In this document: positions 9,007-17,611 of the stretch, one piece after another | How the letters are laid out: every line of letters starts with the position of its first letter | Position numbering within the stretch: the first letter of the stretch is position 1 | Source: Hymenobacter psoromatis | Lineage (GTDB): Bacteria; Bacteroidota; Bacteroidia; Cytophagales; Hymenobacteraceae | DNA: 64,000 nucleotides | Direction: 5' to 3' | Assembly: GCF_020012125.1 (NCBI RefSeq) | Contig: NZ_JAIFAG010000003.1 | Location: forward strand, 1-64,000 | Program-made: the position numbers and the translations under genes | The notes under the pieces: generated by a model | What the model was told of the DNA's origin: nothing | What the model saw: only the letters and a program-made list of their open reading frames with translations | Database searches by the model: none

Positions 9007-10239
9007 CAGGGCTTACGCATCAAACAGCAGCTAGTGTAATAGGCGCGGACCTTTGCCTTTTTAGGCATTGTCAAGGTCCTTATGCTCAGCCAGCTAGTCG
9101 CTTCTTTCGCCACCTTACCTGACCCGCGTTGTGCCGGCCGTACCCGGCACCGCTTACTTAACCTGCTCGTTATCGCCGTGTGTGCCGTGGTGGCCGGAGC
9201 GGAAACGTGGGTGGACATCGCCCACTACGGGCGCCTGAAGTACGTCTGGCTGACCTCTTTCCTGGAGTTGCCGCACGGTACGCCCTCCCACGATACGTTT
9301 CGGCGCGTGTTCTCGCTGGTGGACCCCCTGGCGCTGGAACAGTGCTTCCGGCAGTGGATGGCCAGCACCGCGCCGCCGTTGCCGCGCGAGGTGGTGGCCG
9401 TCGATGGCAAAACCATCCGCCGCTCCTTTGACCGCGGCAGGGCCCAAGCCCCGTTGCATGTGGTCAGCGCCTTCGCCACGCAGCAGGGGCTGAGCTTAGG
9501 GCAGGTCGCGGTGGCAGGGAAAGGCCAGGAACTGATGGCTATCCCCCTCTTGCTTAATAGCTTGTGCTTAACCAATACGATTGTAACGCTGGATGCCCTA
9601 GGCTGCCAGTATGCCGTCGCCCGGCAACTGCTCGCGCAACAGGCGGATTATATCCTGGCCTTAAAAGGCAACCAGGGCCGGTGTCATCGCGCCGTGGTGG
9701 CCTATTGTAAAACCGCTTGTTTCGACCTCGGGGCGACCTATGCGCCCGCTTACGACGCCTTTGACTGCCGGCCAGGGCGCTGGGTCCGGCGCCGGGCCTG
9801 GGTGCTGTCGTTGTGCGACGAGCTAGCGGCCCTACGGGACTGGCCTGGTTTGCGGGCCATCATCGCCGTCGAAACGATTCGCCACGTGCAACATCAACCC
9901 GGCACCCACGCCGAGATTCGCTACTATCTGACCAGTTGCCCGGATGCCCCGGTAGTACTTATCGAGGCCATCCGCCGGCACTGGGCGATTGAGAATAGCC
10001 TGCACTGGGTGCTCGATGTGGTCTTCCGCGAAGACGACGCGCGTAGCCGTGACCGGGTAGCCACGCGCAGCTTCGCCGTCTTGCGTAAACTGGCTTTCAA
10101 CCTGTTAAAGCAAGGAAAACACCAGCCGGGAAGTCTGCGGGCCCGGCGACGAAACGCGGGTTGGAACGATGAATACATGACCCAGCTGCTAACCTGCGCC
10201 CGTCAAAAAGACGCTGCTACTTTTGATGCGTAAGCCCTG
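9007..10239 (+). mobile_element. Complete ISAs1-family insertion sequence with 10-bp target duplication
   Basis: The 18-bp terminal repeats are exact: CAGGGCTTACGCATCAAA at 9007-9024 and its reverse complement at 10222-10239. The target sequence GGGTACAGCG is duplicated at 8997-9006 and 10240-10249. The element is 1233 bp and carries a single intact transposase. Perfect ends and duplication point to a recent insertion. Confidence 0.95.
9082..10233 (+). CDS. ISAs1-family DDE transposase
   Basis: The 383-aa protein is full length for the family. The N-terminal DUF4338-like part shows LPDPRCAGRTRHRLLNLLVIAVCAV split over two helices. The catalytic core shows VVAVDGKTIRRS (first Asp, about residue 112), the LVTLDALGCQ-type strand (TIVTLDALGCQ) for the second Asp, and HWAIENSLHWVLDVVF for the Glu region. 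The C-terminal NLLKQGK helix is typical. The gene is intact and ends 6 bp before the element's right end. Confidence 0.95.
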   Translation: MLSQLVASFATLPDPRCAGRTRHRLLNLLVIAVCAVVAGAETWVDIAHYGRLKYVWLTSFLELPHGTPSHDTFRRVFSLVDPLALEQCFRQWMASTAPPLPREVVAVDGKTIRRSFDRGRAQAPLHVVSAFATQQGLSLGQVAVAGKGQELMAIPLLLNSLCLTNTIVTLDALGCQYAVARQLLAQQADYILALKGNQGRCHRAVVAYCKTACFDLGATYAPAYDAFDCRPGRWVRRRAWVLSLCDELAALRDWPGLRAIIAVETIRHVQHQPGTHAEIRYYLTSCPDAPVVLIEAIRRHWAIENSLHWVLDVVFREDDARSRDRVATRSFAVLRKLAFNLLKQGKHQPGSLRARRRNAGWNDEYMTQLLTCARQKDAATFDA

Positions 10240-10425
10240 GGGTACAGCGCTTGCCACAGGTCGGTCAGCTAGTCGGTACTTGTTCGGTAACGAGCTCGTG
10301 GCGGTAGCGCTTGGCGCTAGCCCGACTACTGCTCGTGGGCGTGGTAATCGGTGCTTTTAGAGGTGGCTCAAGAAGGCGCACCTTTCAGACCCCCCTCCAT
10401 CGAGCTGATTAATGCCCCTTTTCGT

Positions 10426-10478
10426 GGGTCAAAAAGTGGGTTCTGAAACGTATGTTTGTGACCCATACTTTTTGAGCC
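10426..10478. promoter_or_regulatory. Inverted repeat overlapping the resolvase start
   Basis: GGGTCAAAAAGT at 10426 and ACTTTTTGAGCC ending at 10478 form an imperfect inverted repeat around about 30 bp. It abuts the ATG of the resolvase, so it is a candidate res subsite or autoregulatory operator. Confidence 0.4.
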
Positions 10479-11045
10479 ATGCAACATACCTTCGGCTACG
10501 CCCGCGTTTCAGCGGCTGACCAAAACCTCGATACGCAGCTGGAAGACCTGACCCGCGCCGGCTGCACGCGCATCTTTCAGGAAAAAGTGTCGGGTGCTCG
10601 CACGAGTAGCCCCGCGCTCACCGAGTTGCTGGCCACCATGCGCGAGGGCGACGTGGTAGTGGTGAACCGCCTGGCCCGGTTAGGCCGCAACACGGTGCAC
10701 ACGATTCAGCTGGTGGAGGAGTTCAACCGCCGTGGGGTGCACTTTCGGGCCCTCGACCTGGGCATCGACTCGCGCACGCCCGCCGGCAAGATGATTATTG
10801 GCGTGTTCTCCTCCTTCAACCAGTATGAGCGCGAGAATAACCGCGAGAAGAGCTTGGCCGGTATTAGGTTAGCCAAGCAGCAGGGCAAGCATCTAGGACG
10901 ACCCGCGGGGCGTGACGCCGAAAAGCTAGCGAAGGTGGCCAAAGCCTTAGATAAAGGCTTGTCGGTGGCCGAGATTGTCACGCTCACCGGCATCAGCCGG
11001 GCTAGTGTCAAGCGTTACCGTTACGAACTGGCATCGGCCTGCTAA
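10479..11045 (+). CDS. Serine recombinase / resolvase (Tn3 resolvase-invertase type)
   Basis: The 188-aa protein has the catalytic domain of small serine recombinases: YARVSAADQNLDTQ with the nucleophile Ser11, then the VSGARTSSPAL loop, VVVVNRLARLGRN (catalytic Arg residues) and FSSFNQYEREN. A C-terminal helix-turn-helix (about residues 145-184, SVAEIVTLTGISRASVKRYR) binds the res or inversion site. It would resolve cointegrates or invert DNA. No transposase of the Tn3 type is nearby, so it may be an orphan of a lost transposon or a plasmid stability gene. The frame is intact, unlike the recombinase at 31367-32036. Confidence 0.9.
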   Translation: MQHTFGYARVSAADQNLDTQLEDLTRAGCTRIFQEKVSGARTSSPALTELLATMREGDVVVVNRLARLGRNTVHTIQLVEEFNRRGVHFRALDLGIDSRTPAGKMIIGVFSSFNQYERENNREKSLAGIRLAKQQGKHLGRPAGRDAEKLAKVAKALDKGLSVAEIVTLTGISRASVKRYRYELASAC

Positions 11046-11090
11046 ACAGTAGCCCCTACGTTTTTGATGAGCCAATACCCTAAAAGCCCC

Positions 11091-11552
11091 TCACTGCCTG
11101 AATTTGTCTTCCATACTCGGCAACTGCTGCAATTCTTGCGCGAAAGGATTCGTCTGGCGGTAAATGAGAGCGGCGGCTAAGCCGTGTTCTTCCCCCACAA
11201 CTCGGCGGATAAATTGCCCGTGACTGTGCTGCCGGAACCACGCGGCAAATAGCCGATGACGCGCCCGCTCCTGTGGCCCCTGTTGGCATACATAGGCCAG
11301 TACCCGGCGCTCGTCTTCGAAAAACTGCGCTACTACATAAACAATAGTTTCCCGAATGCGCGGGTCGTGGGCCGGTATGTCAACCAGTTGACTGGCCTTG
11401 TCCCGCCGCATAAACCCGAGCATAAAGGCATGAGGAGCCGCGGCAAAGCCTGGGAAATACGCAGCGGCCTCCGAGAAGTACACCACATACTGCACGCCTG
11501 CATCGGTCGTGAACTCTTCCCCGTCGGTGGTGCTAGTTAGCTGGTACCGCAA
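11091..11552 (-). CDS. Hypothetical protein, second gene of a two-gene pair
   Basis: A soluble protein of about 153 aa if the TTG at 11552 is the start; the open frame extends to 11660, but that part reads as an out-of-frame shadow of the upstream gene. The N-terminal segment (YQLTSTTDGEEF, then YVVYFSEAA) looks like a beta-rich domain of the DUF6169 kind, which is only a weak impression. The middle contains FFEDERRVLAYVCQQ and a conserved-looking HRLFAAWFRQH. No catalytic motif is seen. It overlaps the upstream gene by about 20 bp; a frameshift joining the two is the alternative. Confidence 0.5.
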   Translation of the reverse strand: MRYQLTSTTDGEEFTTDAGVQYVVYFSEAAAYFPGFAAAPHAFMLGFMRRDKASQLVDIPAHDPRIRETIVYVVAQFFEDERRVLAYVCQQGPQERARHRLFAAWFRQHSHGQFIRRVVGEEHGLAAALIYRQTNPFAQELQQLPSMEDKFRQ

Positions 11553-11682
11553 GAGGATGGGCGAACGTAACCTGCTGGCGGGCTTGCTTATCTCCCGCGA
11601 TAGCCGCTTCCAGACGCGCTTTATCAGCGGCCATTTGCTGGACGATGCGGCTCCAATCAAGTTTTGGCGTAGTAGCGGCCAT
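11533..11682 (-). CDS. Small helical protein upstream of the 11091 gene (49 aa)
   Basis: The ATG at 11682 begins MAATTPKLDWSRIVQQ, followed by a helical, Ala/Lys-rich stretch to AVPAN. It ends inside the next gene. The pairing of a short helical protein with an overlapping downstream gene resembles toxin-antitoxin or chaperone-client layouts, but there is no sequence match to support that. It may instead be the N-terminal half of one frameshifted gene. Confidence 0.35.
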   Translation of the reverse strand: MAATTPKLDWSRIVQQMAADKARLEAAIAGDKQARQQVTFAHPLAVPAN

Positions 11683-11800
11683 GTGTAATACTAGTAGCGA
11701 GTAGTAGGACAAATATAACGAGGCCGTTAGCAGATTAGTTTGAGGCAAACAGTCAAGCTTGGTTGCCTAGCGAGGGGCGCATTTTCTAAGCCATCTACCT

Positions 11801-11836
11801 GTCACATTTTTTAAACGTTCGTTTAAGAAACGTGAC
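11801..11836. promoter_or_regulatory. Palindromic operator-like site 2 (near-perfect)
   Basis: Two 17-bp arms starting GTCACATTTTTTAAACG are separated by 2 bp and differ at only a few positions. The site lies about 50 bp before the ATG at 11887. It is the best member of a three-site family (8458, 11801, 30863) with the core AAACG-N2-CGTTT. Confidence 0.5.
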
Positions 11837-11886
11837 AAGACCGAAAACCACCGTTTTGCTGAACCATTGGCTACCTTGTCCATTGC

Positions 11887-12276
11887 ATGGCCAACATCAT
11901 CAAAACCACGGTAGGCTTGGCGGGTGCCCTGCTGCTGGCCGTAGGCTTCCAGCATTTTACGGCCAGCCCCGTGGTCTTACAGGCTTCAACCGACTCCGTG
12001 GCGGGATACGGCGAGTGGCTGGAATTACGGGCCGACGGCACCTTCGACTACACCAGCGCCGGCCTGTTTTCGGAAGATATTATCCGCGGCCGCTATACCC
12101 GAACGGACAGCCTCATCCAATTGGACCAACTGCCAGAAGGTGGGGCAGTAAAGCGGAAAACGCTCCGAGTGAGCACGTCTCCTGCTTTTGAAACAGGGAA
12201 AGGAATCTGGCAGGTGGGGCCAACGGGCCGCATCGATTCCACCTTGTCTCGGTTAAGAATCGTTCACCTTAAATAA
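11887..12276 (+). CDS. Hypothetical secreted protein (129 aa), lipocalin-like strand pattern
   Basis: Residues 1-25 form a signal peptide or anchor (GALLLAVGFQHF). The mature region shows GEWLELRADGTFDY, IRGRYTRTDSLIQL and LRIVHLK, the alternating beta-strand pattern often seen in small lipocalin-like proteins of Bacteroidota. The family cannot be confirmed by eye. It is monocistronic, with operator-like site 2 upstream and palindromic repeat B immediately downstream. Confidence 0.55.
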   Translation: MANIIKTTVGLAGALLLAVGFQHFTASPVVLQASTDSVAGYGEWLELRADGTFDYTSAGLFSEDIIRGRYTRTDSLIQLDQLPEGGAVKRKTLRVSTSPAFETGKGIWQVGPTGRIDSTLSRLRIVHLK

Positions 12277-12284
12277 CCCTTTTT

Positions 12285-12860
12285 GGGTAAACCCCTCGCA
12301 GCTGCCCGGCACCTGGTGCCAGTGGGCCCCTGCGGGCTGAAAGAGTTTAAGAAACCCGTCTACGATTCAAAGTTTACGAAACGCGCCGCAGGGATGGGGG
12401 TCGCACAATAGTAGGAACGGAAAACAACGCTAAGGAATCCTGAGCTAGCGGGCCATCTCATAAAACGTACGTTTTAACGCTACAAAGGCAGTTTTTAAGA
12501 AAAGCAGTTTCTGACCAGACTAGCATGTAGCTTTTGCTCATCTCACGTATCAACGGCTCACTCGTGCCTGCATTACTGACTTGGTGAGACAAATAAGCGC
12601 GTTTTTGGTGGTCAAACGGGCTTACCGTTGTTTTCCGTTCCTAGTATAGTGCGACCCCGGATGAGTTTCGTAAACTCGCCACCAAGTGCTTTCCCGGGCT
12701 TAGGCAAACAGGATTTAGGGGGCAGTGGGGAAGTACAATCTTTTCCCTCTTGTTCTGAGAATAATCCCTTTACATAATGCGTGTTATAAACCCAACCTTG
12801 GAATCAGTGTGATTTTGGCCCCCGATGGCCGTTGCGGCCGGCGTGGTACTTTTCCGCAGC
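12285..12860. repeat. Palindromic repeat, copy B, interrupted by a MITE
   Basis: 12285-12396 matches the arms of copy A (GGTAAACCCCT, CACCTGGTGCC, GTTTAAGAAAC, TACGATTCAAAGTTTACG). From 12659 the match resumes (ATGAGTTTCGTAAACTCG, then CAAACAGGATTTAG and GTGGGGAAGTAC) and fades near 12860. The intervening 12397-12658 is an inserted element with its own ends. No gene is seen in this interval. Confidence 0.6.
12397..12658. mobile_element. 262-bp MITE with 5-bp target duplication
   Basis: The ends are inverted repeats of about 30 bp, beginning GGGGTCGCAC and ending GTGCGACCCC, with CGGAAAACAACG inside each arm. GGATG is duplicated at 12392-12396 and 12659-12663. Comparison with repeat A shows the uninterrupted target (GGGATGAGTTTCG). 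There is no coding capacity. A degraded relative, inverted, lies at about 15515-15720. Confidence 0.8.
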
Positions 12861-13044
12861 CATGCCCCGTTTATGACATCTTTCCCGACCCGACCTAGCT
12901 GGGCCTGCGTTGGGCCGTTTGCGAAGGAAGCGATTTCGACCGTTTCAGTTTACCGGCGCTACTTTGGTTACTAATCGTGGAGCGACGTTGTATCCGCCCA
13001 CGGCTGACCTTTCGCCCCGTTTGTCGCCCGTACCCCTCCCGACC

Positions 13045-15372
13045 ATGCTTTCCTTCCACCGGTTATGCTGCGCCTTTTCCGTACTGGTCCTGCTGGGTGG
13101 GCTAACCTCACTGACCGCCCAGGGGCAGGCCCGGCTCAACTTGGGCTTTGAACCGGACGTGAACCGGCCCGCTCCGCTGCTGTTCTGGGCGTGGTCCAAA
13201 AATCCCGCGGCGCACGTGGTGCTAGACACCGCCGCCGCGGCCCACCAGGGGCGCGGCAGCGTGCGCTTCGACCTGGACGTCGAGGAGCCGGCCCCGAGCG
13301 TCGCGTTCCTGACCTACGCGCTGCCAACCGACTCGGTGCGGGGCACCCTGACGGTGCGGGCCTGGCTGCGCACGGCGGGGTTCCACGGCACCGCCGGCCT
13401 CTACGCCTACGTGTACGGGGCCCTGCCTGCCGAAGCGCTGGCGCAGGTCGACAGCGTTCGGCGGCGGCCGACCGATAGCGGGTGGCAGCAGATGGAGCTG
13501 CAGCTGCCGGTAGGGGCAGCGGCTACCCGGGTGATGCTGGGCTTTCGAGCGCAGGGCACGGGGCAGGTCTGGCTCGACGCCGCGGAGCTGCGCGTGGGAG
13601 ACCGTCCCTACCGCGACCGCTCACTGCCCGGCACGGAACCCTACCTGCTCCCGGCCACCCCGCCCAACTGGGACTTCGAGCGGCCGCTGCCCGCGAGCCT
13701 GTCCGCCCCGGTCTTTGCGCCGGACTCGGCCGGCCCGGCCCGGGGCCGCCGCAGCCTGCGCCTGACGCTGCCCGCCGGCAGCCCCGGCGCCCGCCTGTAC
13801 GTGGGGGCGCTGCCCATTGCCGCCACCAACCAGGGGCACACCCTGACCGTGAGCGGCCAGGTGCGGCAACTCACCCCCGGCCCGGCCCCGACCCTCACCT
13901 ACGCGCTGCTGAGCGAACCGCGCAACCCAACCGGGACGCGTAGCCATACGGCGATACGCGACCGGCCGGTATTTCGCGAGGCGCCCCTAGCCGTGGCCCC
14001 TGGCCCGGGGTGGCAGCCCTTTCGGGTGGACGTGCCCTTGCCACCCCAGCTCAACCCCGATTTCCGCCTGACGCTTAGCCTGGGCGTGCGGCTGGCCGGC
14101 GCGGGCACAACGGGGCTCGACGACGTGCGGTTTGCCCTGGACGGGCGGCCCTACACGGCCGCCCCCGCCACGGACGCGGCGGTCCCCACCGCGGCGGAAA
14201 CCGCTTGGCTACGCCGGCACCTGCTGCCCCTGCCCGCCGTCCCGCCCGGGGCCGACGGAGCGCCCTTGGCGGCGTTGCGCCCGTTGCTGGGCACGGCCCG
14301 GGTCGTGGGCTTGGGGCAAGCCACCCCTGGGTCGGCCGACCTGGCCCGGTGGCAATTCCGCGTGTTCCGACTGCTGGCCGAGCAGCACGGGTTCACGTAC
14401 CTGGTCCTGGATGCCGACATGGCGGTGGCGCAGCCGCTGGACGCCTACGTGCAGGGCGGAGCGGGCGACCCCACTGCCTTGCTGAGCCACTTGGGGGCCG
14501 ACTGGAATAGCCCACCCCTGGGAGCCCTGGTGCAGTGGCTGCGCACCTACAACCAGCGCCCTGGGGTCGTGCGGCTGCACGTGGCCGGGGTGCGGCCCCA
14601 AGACCCGCTGGCCGCGCTGGCCGCGCTGCGTCAAGCACCCGCCTGGCAGGAACCCACCGCCCGGGAATTGTTGGGCCAGGCCGAACAAGCCCTGCTTACC
14701 TTGACGCATACCGTGCGGCCGGGGGCCTCGCCCGCGGAGTTGGGGCCGCCCGCCGTGACGGCCCGCCACCGGGTGCAGGAACTGGCGACCTACCTGGACG
14801 TGCACGCCAAAACCAGCGGCCGGCCGGCCGCTCCAGCAGCGCTCGCGGGGCCGCAGCAACTGCTGCGCCTGCTGGACCAATACACCACCGCCTACACCCT
14901 GTCCAGCCAGCAGCGCGCCTTGTACCAAAGCGGCGCCCTGGCCGAAAACGTGTACTGGCTCGGCCAGCAGCACCCGGCCGCCAAGCTGGCAGTCTGGGGC
15001 CCCAACCACTTGGTGGCGCTGACCGCCGACGACGACCGCCCCCTGGGGGAATGGCTGCGGGCCCTGTACGGCCCGGCCTACGTGGCCGTGGGCACGGCGT
15101 TCCACCGGGGCTCGTACGCGGCCAGTACCACCGGGTTAGCGGCCGCGCAACCCGCGTACCCGGGCACGGTCGAGGAGTGGCTGCACGCGGCTGGACTACC
15201 CGCCGCCTTTTTGCCCCTGCGGGCGCTGCCATTGAGCGACGAGTCGGCCTGGCTGTTTCAGAAACAGCTATTCCGCGACATTCGGCGGCCGGCCCCCGCG
15301 CAGGAGTTCCACCTCCACCAACCTCGCCTGGAGTTTGACGGGTTGCTGTTTGTCGACGAAATCCGCGAATGA
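13045..15372 (+). CDS. Secreted erythromycin-esterase-like protein without catalytic residues (775 aa)
   Basis: The ATG at 13045 begins a signal peptide (MLSFHRLCCAFSVLVLLGG, cleavage near AQGQA). Residues about 30-370 look like two beta-sandwich modules (each with NWDFE or NLGFE starts and AWLR/VSGQVRQL strands), as in carbohydrate-binding N-termini. From about residue 385 the fold matches the erythromycin-esterase family. The family motif GExTHG is replaced by GLGQATPG (about 421-428), the following Glu by Asp (LVLDADMAV), and the AHNxH motif by WGPNHLV (about 650). A hydrolase is therefore unlikely; a binding or pseudoenzyme role is inferred. The frame can be extended to 12910, but the signal peptide favours 13045. 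Confidence 0.7.
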   Translation: MLSFHRLCCAFSVLVLLGGLTSLTAQGQARLNLGFEPDVNRPAPLLFWAWSKNPAAHVVLDTAAAAHQGRGSVRFDLDVEEPAPSVAFLTYALPTDSVRGTLTVRAWLRTAGFHGTAGLYAYVYGALPAEALAQVDSVRRRPTDSGWQQMELQLPVGAAATRVMLGFRAQGTGQVWLDAAELRVGDRPYRDRSLPGTEPYLLPATPPNWDFERPLPASLSAPVFAPDSAGPARGRRSLRLTLPAGSPGARLYVGALPIAATNQGHTLTVSGQVRQLTPGPAPTLTYALLSEPRNPTGTRSHTAIRDRPVFREAPLAVAPGPGWQPFRVDVPLPPQLNPDFRLTLSLGVRLAGAGTTGLDDVRFALDGRPYTAAPATDAAVPTAAETAWLRRHLLPLPAVPPGADGAPLAALRPLLGTARVVGLGQATPGSADLARWQFRVFRLLAEQHGFTYLVLDADMAVAQPLDAYVQGGAGDPTALLSHLGADWNSPPLGALVQWLRTYNQRPGVVRLHVAGVRPQDPLAALAALRQAPAWQEPTARELLGQAEQALLTLTHTVRPGASPAELGPPAVTARHRVQELATYLDVHAKTSGRPAAPAALAGPQQLLRLLDQYTTAYTLSSQQRALYQSGALAENVYWLGQQHPAAKLAVWGPNHLVALTADDDRPLGEWLRALYGPAYVAVGTAFHRGSYAASTTGLAAAQPAYPGTVEEWLHAAGLPAAFLPLRALPLSDESAWLFQKQLFRDIRRPAPAQEFHLHQPRLEFDGLLFVDEIRE

Positions 15373-15514
15373 TGGCCTCGGTTAAAAGTTTGGTCCAAAG
15401 GTTAAACGAGGTGCTTCCAAACCTGGTGGCTGCACGTTAAAACCCTGCATTCAGCGCTCAGCAGGGCGGTTTGTTCAGGGAAACCTCCGTTTAAATGAAC
15501 AAGGGGTAGCGCAA

Positions 15515-15720
15515 GAGTAGGAACAGAAATTCCCGTTAGGCGCTCCTAGCATCAGAATTTAGCAGGGAGCAAGTGCATTTGTCTCAATAAGTCACGGTTA
15601 GTGGGTAGTAGGAGCCACTGATTAGCGAGATAATCAAACGAGACACATTTGGAGAACAGGAGCCGCCGGTCATTCAAAACTGCCTTAGTAGCGTTAAAAC
15701 GGTAGTTGCTCACGACAGAG
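15515..15720. repeat. Degraded relative of the 262-bp MITE
   Basis: TAGGAAC with the following GAAA at about 15517 resembles the MITE terminus. TTTGTCTCAATAAGT and GTAGCGTTAAAACG match internal parts of the 12397 element in inverted order. The right end is not recognisable. The rest of 15373-15780 shows no gene. Confidence 0.4.
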
Positions 15721-15779
15721 GCTGCGAGAACATGTGCTTAAAGTAGGCACTGATCACCGCTTTTTTTTTAAGTATCCCA

Positions 15780-16078
15780 CTCTATCTACACGCGCTTCAA
15801 CTCAGCGCATAAGCGCTTATTTCTTTGCGCTCGGCGCTGCTGGGCACGACCTGCTCCAGCGCTTGGCGCTGCCAACGGCCAAGACAGGGCCGGCGAGATG
15901 CCTTGGGCACGGGCTAAGTCGCTTTGGCGGGCACCAGCAGTAACTTGACGCACACACTTCGCCTAAAAGGCCGACGTGTATTTCTTACGAGTGGCGGACG
16001 AGCCACCGGCATTTGATTTGTCAGGCATGGACAGGAAAGTTAAGACTTCTCTCTGTCCGTTTTGGCTAAACTACCTCA
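15780..16078 (-). pseudogene. IS3-family remnant (terminal repeat and broken orfA)
   Basis: On the minus strand an end resembling the TGAGGTGGTC terminus of the intact IS3 element sits at about 16053-16078. An ATG at 16028 then opens MPDKSNAGGSSATRKKYTSAF, a TAG stop, and AKCVRQVTAGARQSDLARAQ, which is the helix-turn-helix of an orfA. A further frameshift follows near 15890. No orfB remains. The adjoining DNA to about 16200 is the edge of the AT-rich block. Confidence 0.5.
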
Positions 16079-16445
16079 CACCGACCTTATTACCCTTCGG
16101 CTCGCGGATACTATCCGGCTACTGGGGCAGTAGTTGCCGGGCAGTGAAGTGCAGACAGCATAGGGCGTTCAGCATAACAAGAGTCTTAACCTTAGGGTAT
16201 TAGAACAATTTTTAACAAAATCACAGAAATTCTTAATTCATTTAAAATTCATTATAGTAGAAGAAACTTTATGAACAAATGTCACAAATGCACAATTTTT
16301 TGCAAAAGATAATATGTCATTTAGCTAAGAAATCGATGAAATATGTGGTTTTGTTGATTATTTATTGTGTTTTATTGTGTGTTTTTCATTGTTTGCGATG
16401 TCACAAATATCGCCTATTTGTCCTTTTTAAAAGATAAGAGTATGG

Positions 16446-16453
16446 TAACTTTG
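16446..16453 (+). promoter_or_regulatory. Possible Bacteroidota -7 box of the peptide locus
   Basis: TAACTTTG matches the TAnnTTTG -7 consensus of Bacteroidota promoters and lies 75 bp before the first gene of the AT-rich locus. A TTG lies at 16418-16420, slightly farther than the usual -33 spacing. The 250 bp around it are very AT-rich with no open frame. Confidence 0.35.
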
Positions 16454-16528
16454 TCGAAGTAATAGCGGAGAAATTTAATTTTTCATTGCGTTTATTGGAG
16501 TTAAAATTTATTATTTGTATATTTATTT

Positions 16529-17302
16529 ATGAATATAATAAGACTTTTGTTTTTCTCTATTATTTTGTTAATAACAATTGTAACAAGTGCGGTATGTTTT
16601 TCAAGAAAAGATAATTTTACATATAATAATATAAATTTATTTTATAAAAAAATTTACAAAACCGTAAGAAGAGTTGATGATTTTCAAGAGATATCTGTAG
16701 ATGATGGAATAAAGCTTTATTTAAGCCAAAACAATCAAAAAACTGTTTCCGTTATAACTTCTTCTGCTTATTTAGGGGAAAAGATAAAAACTGTAACAAC
16801 AAAGGATAAATTACGAATTTATTTTGATGCTTCAGACGACCCTAATTGGAAAGGTTTGGTTCATTCGCGTGAAGAGTTCAAAGTTTATGTTACCATACCA
16901 ATACTTTATGACGTAGAAGCTGCAGATGGTGCACAGGTAAGGATTGAAGAAGTATTTAATAATTCTGAGAAGGTATCATTTTATTTAGCTTCTGGAGCAA
17001 AATTATACGGAAACATAAAATCTGATTTTTTAAAAATTATAATGCGAGGAGGTTCTATTGCTAATGTTAGAGGAAAAGTAAATCAATTAGACATTCATGT
17101 AACACAAGGGAGTAAATTTAAAAATTCAAAACTGATATCTAAAGAATGCAAAGCTTATGCATCTGGTGCGAGTCAGGTTGAATTATCTGTTAGTGACTCA
17201 TTGGATGCCAATGCTGTTAACGAAGCAGTTATAAAATATAAAGGAAAAGGTAAACTTTTCAAAAGCAGTAAACAACAAGGTGGCGAAATAACTCGTATGT
17301 AG
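16529..17302 (+). CDS. DUF2807-type (GIN domain) exported protein, first gene of the peptide locus
   Basis: A signal peptide (residues 1-25, FFSIILLITIVTSAV) precedes a repetitive beta-helix-like domain. VDDFQEISVDDGIKLYLSQ, the ADGAQVRIEE turn, YLASGAKLYGNIKSD and YASGASQVELSV are characteristic of the putative adhesin-head GIN domain. It probably acts in the periplasm or at the cell surface. At 257 aa the length is normal. It lies 73 bp before the first precursor gene and shares its AT-rich composition, so it is likely part of the same locus. A role in immunity or peptide display is possible but there is no direct evidence. Confidence 0.7.
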   Translation: MNIIRLLFFSIILLITIVTSAVCFSRKDNFTYNNINLFYKKIYKTVRRVDDFQEISVDDGIKLYLSQNNQKTVSVITSSAYLGEKIKTVTTKDKLRIYFDASDDPNWKGLVHSREEFKVYVTIPILYDVEAADGAQVRIEEVFNNSEKVSFYLASGAKLYGNIKSDFLKIIMRGGSIANVRGKVNQLDIHVTQGSKFKNSKLISKECKAYASGASQVELSVSDSLDANAVNEAVIKYKGKGKLFKSSKQQGGEITRM

Positions 17303-17375
17303 AACAATGCGTTTAATACTAATTGTATAAAAACTCAACATAAACAAACCATTTTTTCACCAACCAATCTTATTC

Positions 17376-17582
17376 ATGAAAAAGCTCAGTAATTTGCGCG
17401 AGTTGTTCAGCGAACTGGAACAACTCGCTGAAGATCAACAGGGACATCTAATCGGTGGATTTGCCGCTATAGGTGGTCTTCAAATGAATATCTTTGAAGG
17501 TGATAATAACTGCAATGGTGGCAATTGCATAAGTGGTTGTGATACCACAAATACAAATTGCAAAGGGGCTTGCGCTAATTAA
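17376..17582 (+). CDS. RiPP precursor peptide 1 (GG leader, Cys-rich core)
   Basis: This 68-aa peptide has a leader MKKLSNLRELFSELEQLAE... ending LIGG (Gly27-Gly28), the double-Gly site cut by C39 peptidases. The 40-residue core carries five Cys (46, 51, 55, 62, 66), Asn/Gly-rich, with the shared DNNC, GGNC and TNC motifs. The leader is nearly identical in all six precursors while the core varies, as expected for substrates of one maturase. The upstream sequence CATTTTTTCACCAA is repeated before precursors 2 and 5. Modified product and activity are unknown. Confidence 0.85.
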   Translation: MKKLSNLRELFSELEQLAEDQQGHLIGGFAAIGGLQMNIFEGDNNCNGGNCISGCDTTNTNCKGACAN

Positions 17583-17611
17583 AATCATTTTTTCACCAAT
17601 CAACCTTATTC

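Noticed and set aside
13191..15338. Several long frames on both strands inside the esterase-like gene (for example 14209-15105 minus and 14535-15338 plus)
   Set aside because: They are GC-rich shadows full of Arg, Gly, Ala and Pro with no domain; the plus-strand frame at 13045-15372 has a signal peptide and a recognisable fold.
15734..16203. Two plus-strand frames (69 and 75 aa)
   Set aside because: They are antisense to an IS3 orfA remnant readable on the minus strand.
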